From assembly GCA_964608325.1 (NCBI GenBank), contig CAZSMX010000003.1:14098-78097 (forward strand): a stretch of DNA of 64,000 nucleotides. The letters are read 5' to 3'. Under the pieces are notes generated by a model that was given only the letters and a program-made list of their open reading frames with translations, ran no database searches and was not told the DNA's origin. The stretch comes from CAZRVH01 sp964608325. Lineage in GTDB: Bacteria; Patescibacteriota; Gracilibacteria; Peribacterales; Peribacteraceae. Position numbers and translations under genes: made by a program. This document shows positions 30,335 to 38,894 of this stretch, in pieces (the first letter of the stretch is position 1; each line of letters opens with the position of its first letter).

Positions 30335-31491
30335 GGATCGCCTACTGCACCAATGTCCGGCTTCCCAGCGAACGCGCGCACGGCCACCAGATCGCCCAGG
30401 TGTGCGACGCCCTCATCAATCTCGGCCATGAGGTGACGGTCTTCGCGACCATTCGCAAAGAAACGGTGGAGCAGCCTTTCGCGTCGTACTACGGCGTGAG
30501 CGGGAAGATCGGACTCAGGCATATCGGCTACAAGCGGCTCCTTCCGAACTGGCCACCGCTGCGTCCGCTGCGCCTTTTCCTGCAAAACAGGGGGCTCTTG
30601 CGCGATTACCGCATGCATCTGAAGCCTGAGAACTTCGACCTTCTGTACACCCGCGCCCCCGCGCTGCTCCCCGCGCTGCTCGAGACGGGCATCCCGGTCA
30701 TCCTGGAGCTTCACTCCCTCCCGCGACGCAACCTCCGCACGTTCATCCGTCACTGCGGACAGTGCCGGCTCGTCGACTGCCTCACGTCGTCGATGCATCG
30801 GACGTTGAAGGAGTGGGGCGTGCCGGAAGGCAAGCTGATGACGGAAGGGGACGGGGTCGACCTGCGCCGCTTCGCGAAAGTTCCGCCGCGCGACGAGGCC
30901 CGACTTGAGATCGGATTGCATACGGACCGTCTCGTCGTAGGGTACGTAGGCCGCCTGAAGACGCTCTTCATGGAGAAGGGCGTGAAACATATTTTGGAAG
31001 CGGTGAAGCAGTTGCAGCACGAGAAGAAATTTCTGGCACTGATCGTCGGCGGGCCCGAAAAGGATGCCGATGAGTACCGGAAGATGGCGAAGGACTTGGG
31101 ACTCGGCGACGAGGACGTGCGTTTCACGGGAGAGGTGTCCGGCAAGGAGGTCCCGAAAATGCTCGCCGCATGCGACGTGCTTGCGATGCCTTTCCCGGAC
31201 TTCCCGCACTACCGCCATCATATGTCGCCGCTGAAGATGTTCGAGTACATGGCTGCGGACCGTCCCATGATTTCCTCCGATCTTCCTACCGTCCGTGACG
31301 TGCTCACGGAAGAGGTCGCGTACTTCTGTGTGCCGGGGGACAGTGCGGATCTTGCCGCGGTCCTCTCCCATATCGCCGCCCATCCCGACGAGGCCCGCGC
31401 GAAGGCCGTCGCCGCCGCGGAGAAGGTGAAGAACCACACGTGGGAGGAGCGGATGAAACGGGTTTTACGCGCCGCTTCCCTGCCTGCCTGA
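30331..31491 (+). CDS. GT4 glycosyltransferase
   Basis: A 386-residue GT-B enzyme starting in a 4-nt overlap. The start MRIAYCTNVRLPSERAHGHQ places conserved residues of the acceptor domain; the donor domain carries VGYVGRLKTLFMEKGVKHIL (about 209-228) and the region FPHYRHHMSPLKMFEYMAADRP (about 290-311), where SPLKMFEYMA is the EX7E-like motif of a subgroup. Donor unknown. The next gene, a UDP-GlcNAc 2-epimerase, shares 1 nt with its stop, which suggests supply of a ManNAc-type donor, though that is only context. Confidence 0.9.
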   Translation: MRIAYCTNVRLPSERAHGHQIAQVCDALINLGHEVTVFATIRKETVEQPFASYYGVSGKIGLRHIGYKRLLPNWPPLRPLRLFLQNRGLLRDYRMHLKPENFDLLYTRAPALLPALLETGIPVILELHSLPRRNLRTFIRHCGQCRLVDCLTSSMHRTLKEWGVPEGKLMTEGDGVDLRRFAKVPPRDEARLEIGLHTDRLVVGYVGRLKTLFMEKGVKHILEAVKQLQHEKKFLALIVGGPEKDADEYRKMAKDLGLGDEDVRFTGEVSGKEVPKMLAACDVLAMPFPDFPHYRHHMSPLKMFEYMAADRPMISSDLPTVRDVLTEEVAYFCVPGDSADLAAVLSHIAAHPDEARAKAVAAAEKVKNHTWEERMKRVLRAASLPA

Positions 31492-32564
31492 TGCTGTGTT
31501 TCGTCCTCGGTACCCGGCCGGAGATCATCAAGATGGCGCCCCTGCTGCGCCGCTGCGTCGAACGAAAGATCGACTTCCGCATCGTGCACACGGGCCAGCA
31601 TTACGACCCGCTCTTGGATGGACTCTTCTTTACAGAATTGGAATTGCCGAAGCCCGATGTACAGTTGCAATGCGCCGGGAAGTCCTCGGCCGAATTCCTT
31701 GAAAAACTTCTGCCCGCGTTGCGCGAGGCGCTTGCGGATCCGAAGCCGTCCTGCGTCATCGTCCAGGGTGATACGAACAGTGCCTACGGCGGTGCCGCGG
31801 CCGCGCATGCGATCGGGATTCCCGTTGCGCACGTGGAGGCGGGCCTTCGCAGCGACGACCTCTCCATGCCGGAGGAAGTGAACCGCATCAAGATCGATAC
31901 CATGGCCGAGCGTCTTTATACGCCAACCGAGCATCAGGCCGAGCGGGCGCGCCGCGAGGGGATCGACGCATCGCGCATTCTCGTGACCGGCAACACCGTG
32001 GCCGATGCCGTCTCGGAGCATCTGGAAGAAGCACGCACGCGTCCTTGGGATGCCGCCCTTGCACCGCTCGTGTCCGGGCCGTACGCGGTCATTACCCTGC
32101 ATCGTCCGGCGCTCGTGGATCATCCCGAAAGACTTCTCTCCATCCTCCACGGTATCCATGATGTCTTGGAATCGCACGGCCTCACGGCGGTTTTTCCGGT
32201 GCATCCGCGCACCCGCAAGATGATCACCGATCCGACGCTCTTCGACCGCATCACCATGGTCGAACCCGTCGGATACTTTTCCATGCTAAAACTATTGTCG
32301 GCCGCGCGCCTGCTGGTCACGGACTCCGGAGGCCTCCAGGAGGAGTCTGCGATCGTCCGAGTCCCGTGCATTACCGTGCGTGAAAACACCGAGCGCCCCG
32401 AGACGGTGGATGCCGGTGGAAACAGGATCGTTGGGTTTGACCTTGTCGCCATCCGCAAGGCCGCCGATGAATTCCTCGGCTCCTCCATCCCCTGGAAACC
32501 GCTCTACACCGTGGAGCATCCGTCTGATGCGATCCTGGAAGACCTCCTCTCCCGCTACGCATGA
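31491..32564 (+). CDS. wecB: UDP-N-acetylglucosamine 2-epimerase, non-hydrolysing (WecB)
   Basis: A 357-residue enzyme that interconverts UDP-GlcNAc and UDP-ManNAc in the cytoplasm. LGTRPEIIKMAPLLR (residues 5-19) and HTGQHYD are classical, as are HVEAGLRSDDLSMPEEVNR with its catalytic acidic residues, and SGGLQEES (about 279-286). With the dehydrogenase at 49439-50713 it would give UDP-ManNAc uronic acid. It is distinct from the hydrolysing enzyme at 40892-42028. Its start lies in the stop codon of the preceding gene. Confidence 0.95.
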   Translation: MLCFVLGTRPEIIKMAPLLRRCVERKIDFRIVHTGQHYDPLLDGLFFTELELPKPDVQLQCAGKSSAEFLEKLLPALREALADPKPSCVIVQGDTNSAYGGAAAAHAIGIPVAHVEAGLRSDDLSMPEEVNRIKIDTMAERLYTPTEHQAERARREGIDASRILVTGNTVADAVSEHLEEARTRPWDAALAPLVSGPYAVITLHRPALVDHPERLLSILHGIHDVLESHGLTAVFPVHPRTRKMITDPTLFDRITMVEPVGYFSMLKLLSAARLLVTDSGGLQEESAIVRVPCITVRENTERPETVDAGGNRIVGFDLVAIRKAADEFLGSSIPWKPLYTVEHPSDAILEDLLSRYA

Positions 32565-33706
32565 AGATCCTCATGACCAGCGACACGTATCTCCCGCGCC
32601 TGGGCGGCGGGGAATACCACGTGCACTACCTTCTGAAGGAATTGCGCGCGCAGGGGCATGACGTGACGTTCGTCACGAACGAAAAGGGGACATGGGAGGG
32701 TGATGCCGCCTGCCCGGTAATCCGCGTTCCCTACAGGGGGTTCGGATCGCTGGGTTCCATCCTGCGCACGCTCTGGAAAGAGTCCGGCTCCGCCGAGGTC
32801 TTGCATGCCCACTACAGCACGCGCCTCGGGTTCCTCACGGGTTTCGTCGCGATGCTGCGTCGCAAGCCCTTCGTCGTTACCCAGCACGGACTCGGTTTGC
32901 TGCCTCCTGCCAATGCGTCCGCGTTCCATATGCTGGTGTTTCGTGTCTGGCGCCATCTCACGATGAAGTGGGCGCGCGTCATCGTTTCCACGAGCGAGGA
33001 CATGAGCGTGGAGATCCGCGCGTGCGGGTTTAGCGACAAGATCGTTCCCATCAGCAACGGGTATGACGCGACGCTCTTCACGCAGCTCCCGCCCCCTTCG
33101 TTCGACCAGCCACGCCTTCTCACCGTGCGGCGTCTCAACCCGAAGAACGGCGTGCAGTATCTCATCGCCGCGCTGCCTTTTATTCTCGAACGGCACCCGA
33201 ACCTGAAGGTTACGTGCGTCGGCGACGGCCCGTGGCGGGACAGAATCATCCAGCTTTCCAAAGATCTCAAGGTCGACCATGCCGTTACGTTCGAAGGCCC
33301 CGTCGACCATGCGCGTCTGCGCGACTTCTACCGCGAGGCGACGGTCGTCGTCATGCCGTCGACGGCGGAGTCCACGAGCCTCACGTGCATCGAGGCGATG
33401 GCGCAGGGGCGCATCGTCGTGGCGAGCAAGGTGGGAGGGCTCATCGAGTTGCTCGGACGGGATTCGGAGAGGGGGTACCTCGTGGATCTCACGGGTAACG
33501 AACATAGCGAATACGACGCACTATTCTCTCTTCCTGAGGCATCCATCAAACGGCTTGCAGATGCCATTTCATATGCCCTGTCGTACCCCGAGGAATCCCT
33601 TGCGAAAGCGAATGAGGCGGCTTCCTATGCTGCAAAAAATTTCAGCTGGGGTACTATCGCGGGGCGTACCGCCCAAGAGGCGTACCTTCCACTCGTTTCC
33701 CGATGA
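32561..33706 (+). CDS. GT4 glycosyltransferase
   Basis: A 381-residue GT-B enzyme. The N-terminal TSDTYLPRLGGGEYHVHYLL has the glycine-rich acceptor loop; the donor domain has TVRRLNPKNGVQYLIAA (about 187-203) and the EX7E motif AESTSLTCIEAMAQGR (about 268-283). It starts inside the wecB stop (4-nt overlap) and overlaps the methyltransferase gene behind it by 4 nt. Donor unknown. Confidence 0.92.
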   Translation: MKILMTSDTYLPRLGGGEYHVHYLLKELRAQGHDVTFVTNEKGTWEGDAACPVIRVPYRGFGSLGSILRTLWKESGSAEVLHAHYSTRLGFLTGFVAMLRRKPFVVTQHGLGLLPPANASAFHMLVFRVWRHLTMKWARVIVSTSEDMSVEIRACGFSDKIVPISNGYDATLFTQLPPPSFDQPRLLTVRRLNPKNGVQYLIAALPFILERHPNLKVTCVGDGPWRDRIIQLSKDLKVDHAVTFEGPVDHARLRDFYREATVVVMPSTAESTSLTCIEAMAQGRIVVASKVGGLIELLGRDSERGYLVDLTGNEHSEYDALFSLPEASIKRLADAISYALSYPEESLAKANEAASYAAKNFSWGTIAGRTAQEAYLPLVSR

Positions 33707-34545
33707 CCCAACTCCTCGACTCCGACGGCAACAAGGCGGTCTACACCCAGCTTCACGACGAAATCCTGGAGAAGCGGTTCAACTCGACATCGCCCATCCG
33801 CAGGCATGCCCACCACACGCAGTACCAGGCGTTCGTGGACCTCATCCCCGCCGGAGCGACGGTGCTGGACAGCGGCTGCGGCGAAGGAATCATGTGCGTG
33901 ATGCTCGCGAAGAAAGGATGCATCGTGACGGGCGTGGATCTATCCGAGCCGAACGTCGCCGCCTGCAAGAAGTACGCGGAAGAGCAGGGGGTGGGCGATA
34001 AGACGACGTTTTTGGTCGGCGATGCAGAGCGTCTGCCCGCCGAGGATAAGTCATTCGATTACGTCGTCTCCAGCCACGTGCTCGAACACGTGCCGGACTT
34101 CTCCAAAGGCGCCGCCGAACTCGCCCGAGTCGCCAAGAAGCAGGTGATCGCCGCCATTCCCACATGCCTCAACCCGAGCGCGATGGTGCTCCTGGGAGGA
34201 GACAAATACTGGACGTTCTCCCGCAAGACGTCGTACGCCTTCTTCTATGGTTTGCTGCAGGTGCTGTGGGCGCTCGTCACGGGGCAGGACGGGGTGAACG
34301 AAGGCTACGCCGGACGCACCGACCTCATCCACATCTGGCGTTTCCCGCGCAGGGGAAAGAAGAGCATCGAGGCGGGCGGACTCAAGGTCATCCGCTACCG
34401 CGGCAGCTCGTACATCTTCCCGTATTTCCCTTTCTTGGTTCCCCTAAGCAAGCTCCTTCTCAAGGGATGCTGGTTGCCGGGGCTGCGGAATTTCGGCTAC
34501 GGCACGACGTACGTCTGCGAGCCGGTTCAGGGAAGCGGCAGATAG
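33703..34545 (+). CDS. SAM-dependent methyltransferase
   Basis: A 280-residue class I methyltransferase. Motif I is VLDSGCGEGIMCVML (about 50-64), followed by VTGVDLSEPNVAAC and the DAERLPAEDKSFDYVVSSHVLEH segment. The C-terminal about 100 residues are specific to the protein, contain aromatic and hydrophobic stretches (SYIFPYFPFLVPLSKLLL) and may contact membrane-bound acceptors. It ends the second rightward operon; the last 19 nt overlap the convergent gene. Methyl capping of a glycan is possible but unproven. Confidence 0.85.
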   Translation: MTQLLDSDGNKAVYTQLHDEILEKRFNSTSPIRRHAHHTQYQAFVDLIPAGATVLDSGCGEGIMCVMLAKKGCIVTGVDLSEPNVAACKKYAEEQGVGDKTTFLVGDAERLPAEDKSFDYVVSSHVLEHVPDFSKGAAELARVAKKQVIAAIPTCLNPSAMVLLGGDKYWTFSRKTSYAFFYGLLQVLWALVTGQDGVNEGYAGRTDLIHIWRFPRRGKKSIEAGGLKVIRYRGSSYIFPYFPFLVPLSKLLLKGCWLPGLRNFGYGTTYVCEPVQGSGR

Positions 34546-36170
34546 TCTTCTTCCTTCGACGACACGATCCAGTCCGCCAGCGACTGCAGTCCCGGATCGG
34601 TATCGATGTCTTTCGCCGAGCGAGCGCTGATGCGCATCCGGTGGTCCACCACGTCGTCGCCATCGTAGACGGGCTGTACCCGGAAGCTGCGGATGACGGC
34701 GGGGCGCATGGCGAAGAGACCGTAGGCATGCTTGCGGGCGAGGGTCGTGCGCTCGGGGCTGAGGGCTGGGATTTGGTGGATGGTGCGCATCTTCTCCAGA
34801 TATTCCTCCTTGGATGAGGAGTCCTCGGTGAAGCCCATGTTGGCGTAGCGGCCTGTGCCGGCGGTGAACGTCGTGATGCCGAAAATAGGGCACTCCAGCC
34901 CGATGGTTCCGCGGACGGTGATGCAGAAGTCCGCGACGCCGAAGAACGAATAGGTGCTGATGTCCGTGTCCGGCGGGACGACTTTGACGTGGTCCGGAAG
35001 CGTGCCGCCCGTGTTCGCGAGGATGGCGATCATGTCGCGCATCTCGGAATCTTTCTCCATGAACTTCGTCTGCCAGATGTAATCCGGATGCAGCTTGATG
35101 ACCCACTGGATGTTCGGGTTCTCACAGGCGGCCTTCACGGTCTGCACCAGCCAATCGTCGAAGTCCCGAAAGAGGTTCTTGCCGTAATAGAACGATGCGT
35201 CCCATACGACGTGCGAGAAGATGACTGCCGTCTTTTTGGCCGGATCAAGCCCTATCTGCGCCCTCACTTCCTCCGGCGTCTTGTGCTTCTTGTCACGCGA
35301 CGAGAGGAAATTGAACCACGATTTGTCCCGGTAGTGGCCGTGCAGCTCGTTCAAAAATCCTTGTTCCTGTTCCGGCGTCCACGGCATGGCCTTCAGTTTC
35401 TCCCAGCTTGGTTTCGAGATGGAAATGGGATCCACCATGTTCTCCAGCGTGAGGTACCTCTTCATCGTGAGGGCGTCCAGCCGCTGGCTGTGTACGTACT
35501 GGATGGGGGTCATGCCGTACTCGATCGCGACCGCGAAGAGTTCACCATGCGGTGTGTAGCCGGTCTCGGTGAAGAGGAGGGTCTTCGGATTGATTTCTTT
35601 CAATACTCCGCGTGCCGCGCGTACGGCGGAGCGGGCTTCCGTAAGCAACTGGATCGTGCGCTGTTCGATGGCCGGGTTCGACAGGTCCACGCTGCCCGCG
35701 CGCTCGTTCTTCAGCACGACCGAGAGGGCGTTCGCCCCGATGTTCACGCCGTCGAAGGCATAGCCGAGCATGTCTTCGTTGGAGGGCTTGGTCGCGAGGA
35801 ATGCCCGGATCTCCTCCTCGTCCTTCGGGTCGCGGCAGGCGCGCATGGTTTCCTCGAAGTACACGAAGTCGGTCACGCCGCACACGCGGAAGTACCGCTG
35901 CATCCATTCGTTCGTCCGGAACGTGGCGACCACCGGCGTGATGCCCCGCGCGCGCATGGCACGGGCGAGGATGCCCTCGGTTTCGGCGTGGTACGGGGAG
36001 TCCGTGAAATTCACGATGAGGATCTTCTCGCCCGTCGGGGCGGCGTCTGCCGGGGAGCCGATGAAGGCATATCGGGCGCGGAAGAGGAGGTAGCCCGTGA
36101 GGAGCTGCCACTGCTTGCGGAATTGGGCGGGACGCAGGAGGAGCCGGAGGATGCGCTTGAGGAGGGTCAT
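34527..36170 (-). CDS. Large protein resembling capsule/surface carbohydrate GT-B proteins
   Basis: A 547-residue protein I recognise only in outline. It begins with a basic amphipathic helix (MTLLKRILRLLLRPAQFRKQ) that may bind the membrane. The N-terminal half looks Rossmann-like (KILIVNFTDSPYHAETEGIL). The C-terminal half has IKLHPDYIW (about 316-324) and DFCITVRGTIGLECPIFG (about 366-383), which resemble the donor site of KpsC/KpsS and CDP-glycerol-type capsule proteins. I infer a glycosyl- or glycerophosphate-type transferase. The start at 36170 is preferred because the longer frame overlaps the divergent hisF gene. Confidence 0.6.
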   Translation of the reverse strand: MTLLKRILRLLLRPAQFRKQWQLLTGYLLFRARYAFIGSPADAAPTGEKILIVNFTDSPYHAETEGILARAMRARGITPVVATFRTNEWMQRYFRVCGVTDFVYFEETMRACRDPKDEEEIRAFLATKPSNEDMLGYAFDGVNIGANALSVVLKNERAGSVDLSNPAIEQRTIQLLTEARSAVRAARGVLKEINPKTLLFTETGYTPHGELFAVAIEYGMTPIQYVHSQRLDALTMKRYLTLENMVDPISISKPSWEKLKAMPWTPEQEQGFLNELHGHYRDKSWFNFLSSRDKKHKTPEEVRAQIGLDPAKKTAVIFSHVVWDASFYYGKNLFRDFDDWLVQTVKAACENPNIQWVIKLHPDYIWQTKFMEKDSEMRDMIAILANTGGTLPDHVKVVPPDTDISTYSFFGVADFCITVRGTIGLECPIFGITTFTAGTGRYANMGFTEDSSSKEEYLEKMRTIHQIPALSPERTTLARKHAYGLFAMRPAVIRSFRVQPVYDGDDVVDHRMRISARSAKDIDTDPGLQSLADWIVSSKEEDYLPLP

Positions 36171-36266
36171 GGGAAACGGCGGAAGGGGCCCATGGGAGGG
36201 CTTTTGCCTTCGGGGCCCCATAGTAGCATCCCAACGGGCGATATCGTAGGATAGATGCCTCACTCC

Positions 36267-37025
36267 ATGCGGAATATCCGAGTCATTCCCCGGCTGGACG
36301 TAAAGGGCCCCAATGTCGTCAAAGGGGTCCATATGGAAGGGCTGCGCCTCATGGGCGCCCCGGCCGACCTTGCCAGGAAGTACTACGAGGCGGGGGCCGA
36401 CGAGCTGCTCTACATCGATATCGTCGCGTCCCTTTACGGCCGGAGCATCGACCTGGACCTGGTGAAGGCGGTTGCGGCGGAGCTCTTCATCCCCCTCACG
36501 GTGGGCGGGGGCATCCAGTCGCTGCATGACATCAGCGCGGTGCTCCGTTCCGGTGCCGACAAGGTGGCCATTAATACGTACGCGTTGAAGCATCCGGAGC
36601 TGATCAACGAAGCCGTGAAACAATTCGGGTCCCAGTGCATCGTCCTGTCCATCGAGGCGAAGAAGACGGCGGCCGGCAACTGGGAGGCATACACGGAAGG
36701 GGGGCGCGAGCATTCAGGCCGCGACGTCGTCGAGTGGGTGAAGGAGGCGCTGGACCGGGGAGTGGGGGAAATCCTACTCTCCTCCGTCGACCGCGACGGG
36801 ACCCGCAAGGGGTTCGATCTCGAGCTGACCCAAGCCATCACGGCGTTTTCTCCCGTGCCCGTCATCGCCCACGGCGGCGCCGGTACGAAAGAGTCGGTCC
36901 TGGACATCATCACGCAGGGAAAGGCGGATGCCGTGTCCGCGGGCACGGTGTTCCACTACGACGATTACTCCGTGAAGGACTTGAAAGGGTTCCTTGCGGG
37001 ACATTCCCTCCCCATCCGCCCATGA
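36267..37025 (+). CDS. hisF: HisF-like cyclase-subunit homologue of the sugar amidotransferase system
   Basis: A 252-residue (beta-alpha)8 barrel. IPRLDVKGPNVVKG carries the Asp that matches the general base Asp 11 of HisF. At the position of the general acid Asp 130 it has Glu (VLSIEAKK). LLSSVDRDGTRKGFDLEL and the phosphate loops VGGGIQS and AHGGAGT are intact. Being fused in an operon with a HisH-like glutaminase and a WbpG-type enzyme, it most likely passes ammonia to sugar amidation rather than making histidine. The start at 36267 fits the family better than one four codons earlier. Confidence 0.87.
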   Translation: MRNIRVIPRLDVKGPNVVKGVHMEGLRLMGAPADLARKYYEAGADELLYIDIVASLYGRSIDLDLVKAVAAELFIPLTVGGGIQSLHDISAVLRSGADKVAINTYALKHPELINEAVKQFGSQCIVLSIEAKKTAAGNWEAYTEGGREHSGRDVVEWVKEALDRGVGEILLSSVDRDGTRKGFDLELTQAITAFSPVPVIAHGGAGTKESVLDIITQGKADAVSAGTVFHYDDYSVKDLKGFLAGHSLPIRP

Positions 37026-37645
37026 CCAAGGTTTGCATCGTCGACTACGGCGTCGGAAACATCCACAGCGCGCTCAAGGCGTTCCGCCTCTTTGCGAACG
37101 ACGTCGTCCTGTCGGAGGATCCGGAGGTGGTGCGCGGCGCGGACAAGATCGTATTGCCGGGAGTCGGTTCTTTCGGGGCGGGGATGGAGGGGTTGAAGGT
37201 GCGCGGTCTCGTCGATGCCATCCGGGAGAAGGCGAAGGCCGGCACGCCCATCCTGGGCATCTGCCTGGGCGCCCAGCTGATGATGACGACGGGGCATGAG
37301 TTCGGCACGTTCGAGGGGCTGGACCTGATCCCGGGAGAGGTGGTGCCGTTCCCACCGTTGGACGGAGCCAAGACACCGCACATGGGATGGGACACGCTGC
37401 AGGCCCCCGCCGATTGGAAAGGCACGATCCTGGACGGCCTTCCCACCGATCCCCAGGCCTATTTCGTCCATTCGTTCATTCTTCAGCCGTCTTCGCCGGA
37501 GCACGTTCTGGCGACCACCGAATACGGGGGATGCGTCTTTCCCTCCGTCATCCGGAACGGTAGTCTGTACGGGTGCCAATTCCATCCTGAGAAGAGCGCG
37601 GAGCACGGATTGCGCATCATTCAGAATTTTGTCACCCTACCTTGA
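37022..37645 (+). CDS. hisH: HisH-like glutamine amidotransferase subunit
   Basis: A 207-residue class I glutaminase. The nucleophile Cys lies in LGICLGAQLM (about residue 81), and His-Glu in CQFHPEKSAEHG (about 184 and 186). The N terminus VCIVDYGVGNIHS is characteristic of HisH. It releases ammonia from glutamine for the partner barrel protein. The gene overlaps hisF by 4 nt, and the amidotransferase gene starts 13 nt after it. No other histidine genes are near, so a role in sugar modification is inferred. Confidence 0.92.
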   Translation: MTKVCIVDYGVGNIHSALKAFRLFANDVVLSEDPEVVRGADKIVLPGVGSFGAGMEGLKVRGLVDAIREKAKAGTPILGICLGAQLMMTTGHEFGTFEGLDLIPGEVVPFPPLDGAKTPHMGWDTLQAPADWKGTILDGLPTDPQAYFVHSFILQPSSPEHVLATTEYGGCVFPSVIRNGSLYGCQFHPEKSAEHGLRIIQNFVTLP

Positions 37646-37658
37646 TTTCCCTACGCCC

Positions 37659-38894
37659 ATGTCCCAGCCCGGTACCCGCTACGGCCTTCCCCAAGAGGTG
37701 AAGTTCTGCACCAAGTGCGTCCTCTCGAATACGCGCCCCTCCTCCTCGAACGAGTTCAAGCACAAGGGCGACCGCAAGCACGACTTCGTGGCGTTCGACG
37801 AGCGCGGCGTGTGCTATGCCTGCCAGTTCGCCGAGGCCAAGGACACGAAGATCGACTGGGCGGCGCGCGAGCAGGAACTCATCGAACTCCTGGACCAGTA
37901 CCGCAGCAAGGACGGTTCCTACGACGTGCTCGTCCCGGGCAGCGGAGGCAAGGACAGCTGCATGGCCTCCCACCTCCTGAAGTACAAGTACGGCATGCAC
38001 CCGCTTACGGTCACCTGGGCGCCCCACTTGTACACGGACATCGGTTGGAGGAACTTCCAGAACTGGCTGCACGTGGGGGGTTTCGACAACGAGCTTTTCA
38101 CTCCGAACGGCAAGGTCCACCGCCTCTTCACGCGCAACGCCTTCCTCAACCTGCTGCACCCCTTCCAGCCCTTCATCATCGGGCAGAAGACGCTGCCGGT
38201 GAAGACCGCCGCCCGCCACAACATCAAGTTGATCTTCTACGGCGAGAACCCGGGCGAGTACGGCAACAACACCTCCATCAACCAGAAGCGCTTCACGTCG
38301 GATCCATCCGAAGGGGAAGGGCACCGACTGTCCTTCGTGGACCGCTCGAAGATCGACGACATCATGATCGGGGGCAAGTCCGTGGCCCAGTACATCAAGG
38401 ACGACAAGTTGGAACTGGCCGATTTCGACACATACCTGCCGCTGCAGGAGGGAGTGGCCGAGAAGCTCGGCATCGATTTCCAATACCTGAGCTATTACGT
38501 GAAGTGGCATCCGCAGAGCGCCTATTACTACGCGCAGGAGCACTGCGGGTTCCAGGCCGCACCCGAGCGCACGTCCGGTACGTACAACAAGTACAACAGC
38601 ATCGACGACAAGATCGACGACTTCCACTACTACACGACGCACATCAAGTTCGGCATCGGCCGCGCGACGTACGACGCCGCCCAGGAAATCCGCAACGGCG
38701 ACATCACGCGCGAGGAAGGAGTGGCGCTCGTCCGCAAATTTGACGGGGAATTCCCGCAGCGGTACTACAAGGATTTCCTGGAGTACATCGGCATTACCGA
38801 CGAGCAGTTCCGGCAGACGGTAGACTCCTACCGCGATCCCGTCCTGTGGGAACAGCAAAACGGCGAGTGGAAGTTGAAGCACCAGGTGAGTTGA
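37659..38894 (+). CDS. wbpG: N-acetyl sugar amidotransferase (WbpG/PseA-like)
   Basis: A 411-residue ATP-dependent enzyme of the PP-loop superfamily. It has N-terminal CxxC (FCTKCVLS) and another cysteine pair (CYAC) likely to bind zinc, and the ATP motif VPGSGGKDSCMA (about 88-99). The family makes acetamidino groups on N-acetyl sugars with ammonia from HisH/HisF, as in Pseudomonas O antigens and in flagellin sugars of Campylobacter. The sugar here could be a ManNAc-uronate or a nonulosonate. The three genes form a compact unit that converges with the dehydratase gene, with no gap. Confidence 0.9.
   Translation: MSQPGTRYGLPQEVKFCTKCVLSNTRPSSSNEFKHKGDRKHDFVAFDERGVCYACQFAEAKDTKIDWAAREQELIELLDQYRSKDGSYDVLVPGSGGKDSCMASHLLKYKYGMHPLTVTWAPHLYTDIGWRNFQNWLHVGGFDNELFTPNGKVHRLFTRNAFLNLLHPFQPFIIGQKTLPVKTAARHNIKLIFYGENPGEYGNNTSINQKRFTSDPSEGEGHRLSFVDRSKIDDIMIGGKSVAQYIKDDKLELADFDTYLPLQEGVAEKLGIDFQYLSYYVKWHPQSAYYYAQEHCGFQAAPERTSGTYNKYNSIDDKIDDFHYYTTHIKFGIGRATYDAAQEIRNGDITREEGVALVRKFDGEFPQRYYKDFLEYIGITDEQFRQTVDSYRDPVLWEQQNGEWKLKHQVS

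Noticed and set aside
36255..37025. Part of a histidine biosynthesis operon
   Set aside because: No other his genes are present, the barrel has a changed catalytic residue and the operon continues with a sugar amidotransferase.
37632..38882. A 416-codon frame opposite to the amidotransferase gene
   Set aside because: It follows the limits of the real gene almost exactly, has an unnatural Val/Leu/Arg-rich composition and no start signals.
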